From NCBI RefSeq assembly GCF_014649115.1, contig NZ_BMSK01000005.1, positions 1-64,000 of the forward strand: DNA of 64,000 nucleotides, written 5' to 3'. Within the stretch, counting starts at the first letter, position 1. Every line of letters starts with the position of its first letter. This DNA is from Streptomyces eurythermus. GTDB lineage: Bacteria > Actinomycetota > Actinomycetes > Streptomycetales > Streptomycetaceae. The notes under the pieces are model-generated. The model searched no databases, was not told where the DNA came from, and worked only from the letters and a program-made list of their open reading frames with translations. Below, piece after piece: positions 11,236 to 19,305 of the stretch. The translations under genes were made by a program, and so were the position numbers.

Positions 11236-11457
11236 CTCGCGTGCCGTTCACCTGCGAAACACGGAACCCCGGCCGGGGGCACCGGCCGGGCTCCGGCTAC
11301 AGGTGGTCACAGGCGCCGCAAAGGTTGCCGCGGCGGGTCAACACAGGTACCGGTGCGGGACGTGAGGCGGCCCCGTTCGGGGGACAAAGCGGCTGGACCG
11401 CCTTTTCCTGGGCATCGCTGGGACTGACCGTACCGGTTACCCGACAGAAGGAAACCT

Positions 11458-11994
11458 GTGTCTCTTCGTTCCGTCACGGCGGCCGTCGGTGCCGCCTGCA
11501 GTGCCCTCGTCCTGCTGCTGACCGCCCCGGGTTCGGCCTCCGCCGCGACCGGCCAGTTCCGCTACACCTACACCACCGACGAGGGATACGACGCCGTCGG
11601 CTTCCTGAACAACCCGCCCAGCCGCGTGTGCGTCAACCTGCCCACGCCCGCCGCCGGACCCGGCGCGGTGTCGCGGGCTCCGAAGAACCTCACGGACTCC
11701 ACCGCCACCGTCTTCCTCGACGCCGACTGCGAAGGCGACACCTACTACACCCTGCGGCCGGGCGGAGGCGCGTCCGATCGCCTGCTGCTGCGCTCCGTCG
11801 TCTTCTCCTGGACAGCCCTTCCACGAGTGATCACCGGCCGGCCGGCCGCGCGTCCGGACCGCGGTGACCGCCGCGGCGCCGGCCGTCCGACGGTGATCCG
11901 GAACACGGGTGACATGAGGTGGTTGTTATCGGGTAGGCGCGCTGCTGAGGGCCGGCCCACCGGGGGCGGGCGTGGATGGCAGGGAGGGCCTGGG
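11458..11994 (+). CDS. Small secreted protein whose frame has lost its stop and runs into the sigma-factor gene
   Basis: GTG 11458 follows AGAAGGAAA and opens a clear signal peptide (VGAACSALVLLLTAPGSASA, predicted cut near residue 29). The mature part (about 85 residues, with YTYTTDEGYDAVGFL and CVNLPTPAAG) resembles small exported streptomycete proteins that end shortly after a DRLLLRSVVFS motif. Here that motif is followed by TGG instead of a stop, and the frame stays open through the spacer into the sigma gene (to 12840). Whether a 460-residue fusion is made, or the two are independent, cannot be told from sequence. The spacer-encoded residues look like non-coding DNA read through. Confidence 0.5.
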
Positions 11995-12840
11995 ATGACG
12001 ACGGCACTCGTCGGGACGGCGACCGACTCCGGTACGGAGCTGCCCGAGATCGTGGATCCGCAGAAGGTCGCACCCCAGGACGCCCGTGAGCTGACCAAGA
12101 CGTTCCTGGACCGGCTCGCCGTGCTCGAGGAGGGCACGCCCGAGTACCAGTACGCGCGCAACACGCTCATCGAGATGAACATGTCGCTGGTGCGCTTCGC
12201 CGCCCGCCGCTTCCGCAACAGCGGCCAGGACATGGAGGACGTCGTCCAGGTCGGCACGATCGGCCTGATCAAGGCGATCGACCGGTTCGAGATCTCCCGT
12301 GACGTGCAGTTCACCAGCTTCGCGGTGCCGTACATCGTCGGTGAGATCAAGCGGTTCTTCCGGGACACCTCCTGGTCCGTCCACGTGCCGCGGCGGCTGC
12401 AGGAGGCCCGTACCGAACTCGCCAAGGCGAGCGAGGAGTTGCGCAGCCGGCTGGGGCGGGCCCCGAAGGTGTCGGAGCTGGCCGCCCTGATGAACCTCAC
12501 GGAGGAGCAGGTCGTCGAGGTCCAGATCGCGGCGAACGGCTACAACTCCGCCTCCCTCGACGCCGCGATCACCGGTGACGCCGAGGAGGGCGAGGCGGCC
12601 CTCTCCGAGTTCATCGGCGAGGAGGACACCGCGCTGGAACTCGTCGAGGACTTCCACGCCCTCGCCCCGCTCGTCGCCGGGCTGGACGAGCGGGAGCGGC
12701 GGATCCTGCACCTGAGGTTCGTGGAGGAGCGGACCCAGGCGGAGATCGGCAAGGAACTGGGCGTCTCGCAGATGCACGTCTCCCGGCTCATCTCCCGCAT
12801 CGTGGCGCGACTGCGCTCGGGGATGCTCGCCACCGGGTGA
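11995..12840 (+). CDS. Alternative sigma factor of the SigB/SigF/SigG stress and sporulation type
   Basis: A 281-residue sigma-70-family protein that should direct RNA polymerase to stress or development promoters. Region 2 is clear (VRFAARRFRNSGQDMEDVVQ, then GLIKAIDRFEISRDVQFTSF), as are region 3 (LGRAPKVSELAALMNLTEEQ) and region 4 (LDERERRILHLRFVEERTQA, then a helix-turn-helix GKELGVSQMHVSRLISRI). ATG 11995 follows AGGGAGGG. The frame is open upstream into the secreted-protein gene. The nearby anti-sigma/anti-anti-sigma style genes and GGGTAC promoters fit a SigB-like role, but the exact orthologue is uncertain. Confidence 0.9.
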   Translation: MTTALVGTATDSGTELPEIVDPQKVAPQDARELTKTFLDRLAVLEEGTPEYQYARNTLIEMNMSLVRFAARRFRNSGQDMEDVVQVGTIGLIKAIDRFEISRDVQFTSFAVPYIVGEIKRFFRDTSWSVHVPRRLQEARTELAKASEELRSRLGRAPKVSELAALMNLTEEQVVEVQIAANGYNSASLDAAITGDAEEGEAALSEFIGEEDTALELVEDFHALAPLVAGLDERERRILHLRFVEERTQAEIGKELGVSQMHVSRLISRIVARLRSGMLATG

Positions 12841-13235
12841 GCCCGCCGCACCTCCGCGGCGGCCGGCGTACCACCGTCACGGAGGACTCGCGCCGGTCCA
12901 CCGGGCGGCGGCGCTGAACCGACTCGCACCTGACGCGTCCGAGGATGGGCCGGCCGTCGTCCCCGCCGGTCCGCCGCCGCGCGCCCGGCGGTCGCCCGGT
13001 CCGCGCGGTCGCCGGACCTCGTCGGCGTCCTGGAGTGGCCTGCGCGCATCACGACCGACCGCCGCATTCGCGTACCGCCGCCTCCTGGTCACGTCCCCGC
13101 CCGTGGGAAGCGGGCGGTTCTGCCCGAGTCCCCACGATGCCCCACCGGAGGTGGTTGTACGGCGGCTCGCCGGGTACCGCGTGTGGATGTGGGTGGTATC
13201 GGCATGGGCAGGCCATTACTGAAAGCGATGTGTTC
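12841..13235. other. Intergenic region between sigma and MarR genes
   Basis: 395 bases of GC-rich sequence. The only element I can support is the GGGTAC-type promoter at 13153-13177. No small gene or clear terminator is visible. Confidence 0.5.
13153..13177 (+). promoter_or_regulatory. SigB-type promoter (GGTT-N15-GGGTAC) of the MarR gene
   Basis: GGTT at 13153-13156 and GGGTAC at 13172-13177 fit the SigB consensus known from S. coelicolor (GNNT-N14-16-GGGTAC/T). The -10 box lies 58 nt before the chosen start. Confidence 0.5.
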
Positions 13236-13739
13236 GTGACTCGTCTCGGCGGCATCGGGGACGACCGGCCGAACGGACCGGGGGACGATCTCCTGGCCGT
13301 CGCGCGGGGGATCGCCGATGCCGTGGACGCTCTGGCGACCCTGTGGGCGGTGGCCGCCCAGGGCGCGAGTCTGCGGTTGTCGCCGCACCAGTTGCGGGCC
13401 CTGCGGATCCTGGAGGCCGAGCCGGGGCTCAATCTCACCGCGCTGGCCGAGGGCATGGAGATCGGTCCGCCGACCGCCAGCCGGCTGTGCGACCGGCTGG
13501 AGGCGGCGGGCCTGCTGGAACGGCTGCTGCATCCGCACAAGCGGCGTGAGGTGCAGCTCGTCCTCACGGGGCGCGGCCGGCAGGTGCTGAGCGAGGTGGC
13601 CGAGCGCAGAGCGCAGGCGCTCGCCGCGGTCCTCGCCGGCATGGACCCCGCCGCGCGGGAGGCGCTGAGCCGGGGTATGCGGGCCTTCCTGACCGCTCAG
13701 GGCGGTACGGGCACGCGGACCGACGGGCCGCTCCCCTGA
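13236..13739 (+). CDS. MarR-family transcriptional regulator
   Basis: 167 residues. The winged-helix core is in the middle: LRLSPHQLRALRILEAEPGL, LTALAEGMEIGPPTASRLCD (recognition helix), then a wing with HPHKRREVQLVLTGRGRQVL. N- and C-terminal helices for dimerisation flank it. GTG 13236 is preceded by GAAAG at 10 nt; GTG 13230 is also possible. It is very like the second MarR gene at 17098-17583 (shared SRLCDRL and GRGR motifs), and the two bracket the RsbR/T-phosphatase genes. Ligand unknown. Confidence 0.85.
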   Translation: MTRLGGIGDDRPNGPGDDLLAVARGIADAVDALATLWAVAAQGASLRLSPHQLRALRILEAEPGLNLTALAEGMEIGPPTASRLCDRLEAAGLLERLLHPHKRREVQLVLTGRGRQVLSEVAERRAQALAAVLAGMDPAAREALSRGMRAFLTAQGGTGTRTDGPLP

Positions 13740-13809
13740 CCGTGGTGCCCTTGACCGGTTCCCGGCGGCCAACCCTCTTCTCCGGGCACCGGGTTGTCCC
13801 GGACCGCGC

Positions 13810-14256
13810 TCAGGGCGTTCCCGTACGGGGCGACGGCACTCCGGATACCCAGTCGGTGATGGTGACGGTGGTGCCCCGGCCGGGGTGGCTGTCGAGGACG
13901 AATTCCTGGACGAGCCGTCTGGCGCCGCTCAGGCCCAGACCGAGGCCGTCGCCCGAGGTGTAGCCGTCGGTCATCGCCAGGTCGATGTCGCGGATGCCGG
14001 GGCCGGCGTCGACGAAGGACAGCCGCAGGCCGCGCCGGACGCCGCACTCCTCCAGCCGGATGATCTCCATGTGCCCGCCGCCGCCGTGGACGAGGGTGTT
14101 GCGGGCGAGTTCGCTGACGGCGGTCACCAGCTTCGTCTGTTGTACGAGGCCGAATCCGAGGTCGGCCGCGATCCGGCGCACGTGCTGACGCACCTGGGCC
14201 AGATCCGCGTCCGAGCCGATGGGCAGGCAGGTGGCCGAGACGGGTGGGGCGTGCAT
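13810..14256 (-). CDS. RsbT-like serine kinase / anti-sigma-factor-type GHKL ATPase
   Basis: A 148-residue histidine-kinase-fold ATPase of the RsbT/RsbW type. It has the N box (VTAVSELARNTLVHGGGGHM), the G1 box (FVDAGPGIRDIDLAMTDGYT) and the G2 box (SGDGLGLGLSGARRL). A DAGPGI motif with GLGLGL favours RsbT, which phosphorylates STAS proteins of the stressosome. It is the last gene of a three-gene cassette. Its ATG at 14256 overlaps the preceding stop by one base (TGATG), so translation is coupled. Confidence 0.85.
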   Translation of the reverse strand: MHAPPVSATCLPIGSDADLAQVRQHVRRIAADLGFGLVQQTKLVTAVSELARNTLVHGGGGHMEIIRLEECGVRRGLRLSFVDAGPGIRDIDLAMTDGYTSGDGLGLGLSGARRLVQEFVLDSHPGRGTTVTITDWVSGVPSPRTGTP

Positions 14257-14747
14257 CACGCACCCTCTTCCGGGTGGACGGATGGGATGGCCGAGGAGCC
14301 GTGGTCCGGGAGGGACAGGGCTCTGCCGATGTCCGGTGCGGGGCGCGTCCCGGCCAGGACGGTACGGGTGGCCGGGGCGTCACCGGTGGCCGGCAGGCAC
14401 GCGGTGCCGGCGGTACCGGCCAGGACACGGCCGGGAAAGGAGTCGGCGATCTCAGCCGGGACACGACCGGGCATGAAGTCGATGGTCTCGGCCGGGACGC
14501 GACCGCGAAAGGGGTCGACGGTCCCGGCCAGGGCCCGACCGGGGAGGCAGCCGGCGGTCGCCGCGCCGTAGGTCCCGGTCACGGCACCGCCGGCGGGCGC
14601 CGGGCCGGCGGCGGCGCGCCCGGCGATGTCGTGCCGAAGGTGTCCGGCCGCCCCGTCGTACGGCTCTCCCCGCGAGGTGACCGGCAGGCCCTCGCCCAGC
14701 ACCGGGGCCGGCACCGGACCCTGACGGATGGCGGACAGGCCGGTCAC
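14256..14747 (-). CDS. Degenerate RsbS-like protein with a triplicated 12-residue motif
   Basis: A 163-residue frame sits exactly between the RsbR-like and RsbT-like genes. It shares GTGA with the upstream stop and TGATG with the downstream start, the layout of an rsbR-rsbS-rsbT operon. The sequence is not a clean STAS domain. The opening (GLSAIRQGPV, then HLRHDIAGR) and the end (TVLAGTRPAPDIGRALSLPD) look like diverged RsbS segments. Between them a 12-residue unit is repeated: GRALAGTVDPFR, GRVPAETIDFMP, GRVPAEIADSFP, then GRVLAGT. In RsbS the conserved DSF-x-x-R region holds the phosphorylated Ser. It may be a decaying or remodelled RsbS; protein expression is unproven. Confidence 0.5.
   Translation of the reverse strand: MTGLSAIRQGPVPAPVLGEGLPVTSRGEPYDGAAGHLRHDIAGRAAAGPAPAGGAVTGTYGAATAGCLPGRALAGTVDPFRGRVPAETIDFMPGRVPAEIADSFPGRVLAGTAGTACLPATGDAPATRTVLAGTRPAPDIGRALSLPDHGSSAIPSVHPEEGA
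14419..14546. repeat. 36-bp tandem repeat inside the RsbS-like gene
   Basis: Three 36-bp units (14419-14454, 14455-14490, 14491-14526) and a partial fourth (14527-14546). Neighbouring units agree at roughly two thirds to three quarters of positions. The period is a multiple of three and keeps the reading frame. Confidence 0.75.
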
Positions 14748-15640
14748 CGCGGGCCCGCTCCCGCGCGCGGAGGTGGGGAGACGACGATGCCCTGCCCGGT
14801 GAGCGCGTACGCCAGGGCGTCGGCGAGGCCGGCCCGGGTGGTGATCGTCCCGAGGTCGATGCCGAGGTGGACGATGGTCTGCGCGATGGCCGGGCGGATG
14901 CCGGAGACGATGCACTCCGCGCCCATCAGCCGGGCCGCGGCGACCGTCTTCATCAGGTGCTGGGCCACGAACGTGTCGACGGTCGGTACGCCGGTGATGT
15001 CGAGGATGGCGTACCGGGCCCGCTGGTCCACGATCGCCTCCAGCAGGCTCTCCATCACGACCTGGGTGCGCGCGCTGTCCAGGGTGCCGATCAGCGGTAC
15101 GGCGACGACGCCCTCCCACAGCTCGATGACGGGGGTGGCCATCTCCAGCAGCTGCTGCCGCTGCCGGGCGATCAGTTCCCCGCCGGCGCCGACGGTGGTC
15201 TCCATGACCACCAGCCGGAGCGTGCCCATCAGGACCGTCAGCGCGAGCGCGCACGCGTGCGTGTGTTCGCCGGCGGCGTCCTCGAGGTCGGCCCGCAGCA
15301 GTGCGACGGCCGGTTCGCGCAGTCCGGCCACCTCGCCCGCGATCCGGGACGGGCCGAGTCCCGCCCGGGAGCGGGCGGCGGCCATGCGGCCGAGCTGTTC
15401 CCTGACGGCCGCGAAGCCCGGGGCGCCGGAATCCTCCAGCCGCCCGGTGCGGGCCACCTCGGCCAGGGCGTCCAGCACGGCCTTGCCCGCCTCGACCGCC
15501 TCGTCCCGGGAGACGGTGAAGACCGTGCGGAACAGCGCGGTGTCCGCCCACCGCTGGGCGATCTGCTCGCGGCGCCGTTCCAGGAAGGCGCCCAGTTCCC
15601 GGGCCACCTCGGGTGTCGTGTCGTACTCGGCCACCTTCAT
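14744..15640 (-). CDS. RsbR-like stressosome protein (RsbRD N-domain plus STAS)
   Basis: A 298-residue protein likely to form the stressosome scaffold and sense stress. Residues 1-150 are helical (ELGAFLERRREQIAQRWAD, then repeated helices), as in the RsbRD_N sensory domain. Residues about 170-285 form a STAS domain (EGVVAVPLIGTLDSARTQVV, AILDITGVPTVDTFVAQHL, GIRPAIAQTIVHLGIDL). The Thr in VDTFVAQH is at the position phosphorylated by RsbT in RsbR. ATG at 15640 follows AGGGAG. First gene of the cassette; palindromes lie about 50 bp upstream. Confidence 0.88.
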   Translation of the reverse strand: MKVAEYDTTPEVARELGAFLERRREQIAQRWADTALFRTVFTVSRDEAVEAGKAVLDALAEVARTGRLEDSGAPGFAAVREQLGRMAAARSRAGLGPSRIAGEVAGLREPAVALLRADLEDAAGEHTHACALALTVLMGTLRLVVMETTVGAGGELIARQRQQLLEMATPVIELWEGVVAVPLIGTLDSARTQVVMESLLEAIVDQRARYAILDITGVPTVDTFVAQHLMKTVAAARLMGAECIVSGIRPAIAQTIVHLGIDLGTITTRAGLADALAYALTGQGIVVSPPPRAGAGPR

Positions 15641-15687
15641 CGTCTCCCTGCTGTGCGCGTCCCCGACCGGCCGACGGCAAGCCATCC

Positions 15688-15709
15688 GGCAATTATTGCC
15701 ACGCGGCAA
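15688..15709. promoter_or_regulatory. Overlapping palindromes upstream of the RsbR-like gene
   Basis: GGCAATTATTGCC (15688-15700) is a perfect palindrome and overlaps TTGCC-ACGC-GGCAA (15696-15709). MarR-type regulators bind such short inverted repeats, and a related site lies after the MarR gene at 17721-17738. It may be a shared operator. Confidence 0.45.
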
Positions 15710-15771
15710 GCATCGGGCGGAAGGTGTACGGAGGCCAACACGCGATCGTCACAATCGGGCGGACCCACCGC

Positions 15772-16947
15772 TCACGAACCGCCGGCCGGCCTGCCGTGCC
15801 AGTCCAGGCACACGACCAGCGCGTCGTCGTCGGGGGCGGGCTTTCCGCGGTGGCCGGTCAGCTCCCGCAGGATCGCGCGCGGCACCTCCGCGGCGGGCAG
15901 CAGCCGGGTGGACTGGATCGCCCGGATCAGGGCCGCGTCCCCGTACGCCTCCCCCTTCGGGGAGGCCACGGCGTGCACCCCGTCGCTGACGAAGACGAGC
16001 CGGTCACCGGGCCGGACGCGGAAGTCCTGGGCCACGTAGTCGGTCTCCTCGAACATGCCCAACGGCAGCTGCGCGTCGAAGGTGACGGCCTCCACGGTGC
16101 CGTCCCGCAGCCGCAGCAGCCGGGGCGAGCCCGCGTCCACGACACTGGCCCGGCCGGTGGCCAGGTCGAAGTCGAACATCAGCACGGACAGATAGCAGCG
16201 GCCCCGGTAGTGGGCGTAGACGGCCTGGTCCGCGAGCGCCGCCTGGTCCGCGATGGAGATACCGGCGCGCCGGGCGTTGCGCAGCGCGTTGATGGCCAGG
16301 TTCGTCAGCAGCGACGCCTCTATGCCCTCGCCCATGCCGTTGGTGACGTAGAGCATCAGGTGGTCGGCGGTGGCGGACCAGTCGAAGTTGTCGCCGAAGA
16401 TGGCGTAGGCGGGCTCCAGTTGCGCCCCCAGCTCGTACTCGGGGCGGGAGCAGGAGCGGCCGGGCAGCAACTGCCACTGCATCTCGGCAGCCAGCGTGAG
16501 CCGGTCCTTGCGGCGCGCCCGCAGATACAGGTCGGTGTCGCGTTCGGCCACGATCACCTCGTGGCCCAGCACATCGGCGAGGTCGGCCAGTTCCGCCTCG
16601 TAGCGGCGGACGGCCTCGCCGCCGGGCAGGGTCACGGACAGCACGCCGAGCCGGTCGCCGCGCACACTGACCGGGAGGTGCAGCCGTGCCCGCCCGTCGC
16701 GCCGGTCCTCGCAGTACGGCCGCTGGGAGCCGAAGGCGCGGCCGGCCGGGCCGTTGTGCACGGGCAGTGGCTCCAGGGTGTGCGGGGGGACCGACACCGG
16801 CTGGAGCACGCTCAGGCCGTAGTCGGCCAGGAACAGCTCGACGTCCTCCGCGCCGTACTGCTCCACCAGTACGGCGCGGGTGGCGTCCAGCAGCGCGTCG
16901 GGAGCCGCCGTACGCAGGGCGCGTTCAGCGGCCACGAATCTGTTCAT
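15772..16947 (-). CDS. GAF-PP2C (SpoIIE/RsbU-type) protein phosphatase
   Basis: 391 residues. The N-terminal half (about 15-150) is GAF-like (LFLADYGLSVLQPV, then AGRAFGSQRPYCED). Residues 170-385 are the PP2C/SpoIIE domain with the expected acidic metal sites (GDNFDWSATADHLMLYVTNG, VDAGSPRLLRLRDGTV, FVSDGVHAV, PDDDALVVCLDW). The usual GDxxD is present as GDNFD. It should dephosphorylate an anti-anti-sigma STAS protein and so release the sigma factor. It reads in the same direction as the RsbR cassette, about 130 bp upstream of it. ATG 16947 has no good ribosome site. Confidence 0.88.
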   Translation of the reverse strand: MNRFVAAERALRTAAPDALLDATRAVLVEQYGAEDVELFLADYGLSVLQPVSVPPHTLEPLPVHNGPAGRAFGSQRPYCEDRRDGRARLHLPVSVRGDRLGVLSVTLPGGEAVRRYEAELADLADVLGHEVIVAERDTDLYLRARRKDRLTLAAEMQWQLLPGRSCSRPEYELGAQLEPAYAIFGDNFDWSATADHLMLYVTNGMGEGIEASLLTNLAINALRNARRAGISIADQAALADQAVYAHYRGRCYLSVLMFDFDLATGRASVVDAGSPRLLRLRDGTVEAVTFDAQLPLGMFEETDYVAQDFRVRPGDRLVFVSDGVHAVASPKGEAYGDAALIRAIQSTRLLPAAEVPRAILRELTGHRGKPAPDDDALVVCLDWHGRPAGGS

Positions 16948-17097
16948 GAGGGAGTAATCACCAATCTTTCGCCGGACGACGTACGTGTCTCACCCACGAG
17001 GCCGGTCTCCCGCGCGGGCCGCGTCGGGCCCCTCGGGGCACCTGGGGCGGGCGCACGTGCCTAGTACGCTGAGAGGCGCCCCAGTGCCTGCGAGAGT

Positions 17098-17583
17098 GTG
17101 ACCGTGACTGCCTTCCGCCGCCGCCCAGAGCCCGACGAGGTCGCGCGTGTGACCACCACGGCCGTCGAGCTGCTGGAGGTCGTGTGGGGCCGCGCCTCGA
17201 CCGCGCCCACCTCCGCGTCCCAACTGCGCGTGCTGCACGTCCTGGAGCACCACGACGGCATCAACCTGCGCACGCTCGCCGAGTCACTGGCGTCCACCCC
17301 GCCGTCCACCAGCAGGCTGTGCGACCGGCTCCAGGCCGCCGGTTTCGTCGAGCGGGTGGCGAGCCCGGAGGACAGGCGCGAGGTGCGGCTGCACCTCAGC
17401 GGCCGGGGGCGCGCCTTCCTCGCCGACCTGCGGTCCCGCAGGGAGGGGGAGTTGCGGAAGGTGCTGGCGGATATGCCCGCGGCCAAGCGGATCGCGCTGC
17501 TGGAGGGGCTGGAAGCGTTCTGCGCCACGGCGGCGGCGCAGATACTCGACGACGCACCGGACTCGGACAGCCGGACCGCCTGA
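17098..17583 (+). CDS. MarR-family transcriptional regulator
   Basis: 161 residues with a winged helix: SASQLRVLHVLEHHDGINLR, LAESLASTPPSTSRLCDRLQ (recognition helix), and a wing with SPEDRREVRLHLSGRGRAFL. It is divergent from the phosphatase gene, 150 bp apart, so it may control it. GTG 17098 is chosen; GTG 17104 is possible. The family resemblance to the 13236-13739 gene suggests a duplicated pair bracketing the stress cassette. Confidence 0.85.
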   Translation: MTVTAFRRRPEPDEVARVTTTAVELLEVVWGRASTAPTSASQLRVLHVLEHHDGINLRTLAESLASTPPSTSRLCDRLQAAGFVERVASPEDRREVRLHLSGRGRAFLADLRSRREGELRKVLADMPAAKRIALLEGLEAFCATAAAQILDDAPDSDSRTA

Positions 17584-17901
17584 AACACCGTTCGCGGCAC
17601 CGGTGCCACCGTTGCCTCTCGGCGACGGCGGCCGGCGCACGGAGCGACCTCCCTCCACCGGAGCATTCCAGGTCCTTCCCCGCGCACGTCGACACGGTTA
17701 CTTTGTTGCCTCACGGCTATTGTTGTCAAACGGCAACAGTGCGCCTGACAGCCCTTTCCACGACGCTGATACCCCGTGAGGGCCCGTTCTGCCGGTGGTT
17801 GTGCGCCATGTCTCCGAAAGAGGGGTACGACGCATGTCCGGAGCCATCGCGGGAAACCGCGAACCCGCGATGCGGCCCGGTGTTCCGGTTCCTTCCCGGC
17901 G
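17584..17901. other. Intergenic region with one palindromic site
   Basis: 318 bases between two genes that converge. Apart from the inverted repeat at 17721-17738 (with a further GTTGCC at 17705-17710) I see no gene or terminator. Confidence 0.5.
17721..17738. promoter_or_regulatory. Inverted repeat TGTTGTC-AAAC-GGCAACA
   Basis: Seven-base half-sites with one mismatch around a 4-nt centre, the same spacing as the TTGCC-N4-GGCAA site at 15696-15709. A third GTTGCC half-site precedes it at 17705-17710. It could be a MarR operator or a weak bidirectional hairpin. Confidence 0.4.
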
Positions 17902-18114
17902 TCAGGCGGCGTCGGCCGACCGCCGGGCGGTACGTGCCCGGGTGCCGGCCGCCTGCCCGCCTCCCCGGATCAGGCGCAGGTGCCGGGCGGCGCCATGACG
18001 GGCGGCGCCGTGGCGCGGGGGCCGCGGCGGACGCGTCAGCCAGTCCTCGACCCGGTCCATGCCGTACAGCAGCAGTCCCACGACCGGCAGCAACAGGCAC
18101 GCGACGATGGCCAT
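17902..18114 (-). CDS. Small single-pass membrane protein
   Basis: 70 residues: a hydrophobic helix at the very start (MAIVACLLLPVVGLLLYGMD), then a basic tail rich in Arg, His and Ala (HGAARHGAARHLRLIRGG). ATG 18114 follows AAGGAG by 8 nt, which is strong support. Proteins with a LLYGMDR-E-D motif and a basic tail are common in Streptomyces; the function is unknown. The tail contains a small RHGAA repeat. Confidence 0.7.
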   Translation of the reverse strand: MAIVACLLLPVVGLLLYGMDRVEDWLTRPPRPPRHGAARHGAARHLRLIRGGGQAAGTRARTARRSADAA

Positions 18115-18254
18115 GCTCGGGCTCCTTCCCGGCAGACAGCCCTGGACGGGTGCCCACACGGGAGGCGGCTACGGGGCGCTCGTGTGAACATGCTGTGCCC
18201 TTGCCGCCGGGCCGGGGCCCCGAGGGGCCGGTGCCGGGCACGCGGGTACGCGGG

Positions 18255-18836
18255 TCAGACGCGCCGGGCGTGATGGGCGTGCCGGGCGTGGTGGGCCGGC
18301 CGTTGCGCCGGAGCCGTGCCGCGCAGCCGGTGGGCCGCGGACAGCACCAGCGCACCGGTGACGAGGGCGCAGCCGCCGATGACCTCGGCGACCACGGTCG
18401 CGCCGGCGTCCGGCCGGGCCCAGAGCAGCACACCGGCGACGACCGAGGCGGCACCGGCCAGGAACAGCGCCCACTCGTGGCGCAGTTCGCGCCGGAAGCG
18501 GACCGCCGCCCAGATCTCCGCCACGCCGGTCGACACGGCCCACGCGCCGATCAGCGTGCCGAGCGCGAAGGCGGTGACCCCGGGCCAGGCGATGGCGACC
18601 AGGCCGGCCGCGATGCCCAGGACGCCCCCGGCTGCGTGCGCCGCGCGATGCGTCGCGTCCCCCTCCCGGCGGCAGGAGCCGGTCAGCAGGGCGAGACCGT
18701 CCACGAGCGCGTAGAGACCGAACAGCAGGGCCAGGGCCGGCGCGGTCACCGCCGGCCACACCAGCGCCACCACACCGAACAGCAAGGCCGCCGAGCCTCG
18801 CGCGACCAGCATCCCCGTCAGTTGCCGCCGCAACAC
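18255..18836 (-). CDS. DUF308/HdeD-family membrane protein
   Basis: 193 residues with six hydrophobic helices in three similar hairpins (for example SAALLFGVVALVWPAVTAPA, GGVLGIAAGLVAIAWPGVTA, GAASVVAGVLLWARPDAGAT). The WP-x-V-T-A pattern repeated in successive hairpins is the hallmark of HdeD/DUF308 proteins, linked to acid or general stress in other bacteria. GTG 18836 is chosen because it follows AAGGG by 6 nt and lies just after a GGGTAC promoter. TTG 18926 and ATG 18917 lie upstream of that promoter. Confidence 0.82.
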   Translation of the reverse strand: MLRRQLTGMLVARGSAALLFGVVALVWPAVTAPALALLFGLYALVDGLALLTGSCRREGDATHRAAHAAGGVLGIAAGLVAIAWPGVTAFALGTLIGAWAVSTGVAEIWAAVRFRRELRHEWALFLAGAASVVAGVLLWARPDAGATVVAEVIGGCALVTGALVLSAAHRLRGTAPAQRPAHHARHAHHARRV

Positions 18837-18874
18837 CCACACCCCTTCACGCTCGCCGGACAGATCAGCCACGC

Positions 18875-18899
18875 GTACCCCGGTGCTGCCGGCGGACGC
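18875..18899 (-). promoter_or_regulatory. SigB-type promoter (GCGT-N15-GGGTAC) of the DUF308 gene
   Basis: On the minus strand GCGT (18899-18896) and GGGTAC (18880-18875) are 15 nt apart, and the -10 lies 38 nt before GTG 18836. The same arrangement occurs upstream of the MarR gene (13153-13177) and of the MerR-like gene (22611-22634). Confidence 0.5.
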
Positions 18900-19255
18900 C
18901 GGCCGACCACTCGGCATCACCCGCAACGGCGTATGTGGGCTTCGTCTCCCTCACGGGTCCCGGCGGGCCCGCGAGGGTTCCGTCCGCCGGTGACGGCAGG
19001 GGCCGCGTACCGGCCCGTCGCAGGAGGTCACAGCGCCGGGGGCGGAAGCGGCCGGGGGTAATACCGCGCCGCTGCGAACCAATATCTGTGGTGGCAACGT
19101 AAGAAATCGACGCGGCGCGCGATAAATATTCCCACGGCCACAGGCGGGACGGAATTACGCACCCCGCATGACCTGCGCCGACGTGCTAGTGTCGTCATCA
19201 GTTGCAGGTGTGGTTGCCAGAAGGTTTTTCCGACGGTTGATCATCACGGCGACAC

Positions 19256-19278
19256 GGAATACGCACAGGGCGTATTCC
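19256..19278 (+). promoter_or_regulatory. Leader hairpin of the cold-shock gene
   Basis: GGAATACGC (19256-19264) pairs perfectly with GCGTATTCC (19270-19278) around a 5-nt loop, ending 15 nt before the ribosome site. Structured leaders control translation of cspA-type mRNAs with temperature in other bacteria; that role is inferred here. Confidence 0.5.
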
Positions 19279-19305
19279 CGACACCGTCTCCGAAGGAGAA
19301 ATAAA

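Larger units (their letters stand above)
18837..19305. other. Divergent intergenic region with the cold-shock leader
   Basis: Holds the DUF308 promoter at the left. The cold-shock leader, with the hairpin at 19256-19278 and an AAGGAG at 19293-19298, is at the right. The centre (about 19075-19165) is relatively AT-rich for this genome and is a likely promoter zone, but I cannot assign -35/-10 boxes with confidence. Confidence 0.5.

Noticed and set aside
11908..11936. SigB-type promoter with GGGTAG upstream of the sigma gene
   Set aside because: The hexamer ends in G rather than C or T and no GNNT lies 14-16 nt upstream.
18837..18926. Upstream starts (TTG 18926, ATG 18917) for the DUF308 gene
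   Set aside because: They precede the GGGTAC promoter and add residues not seen in the family; GTG 18836 has a better ribosome site.
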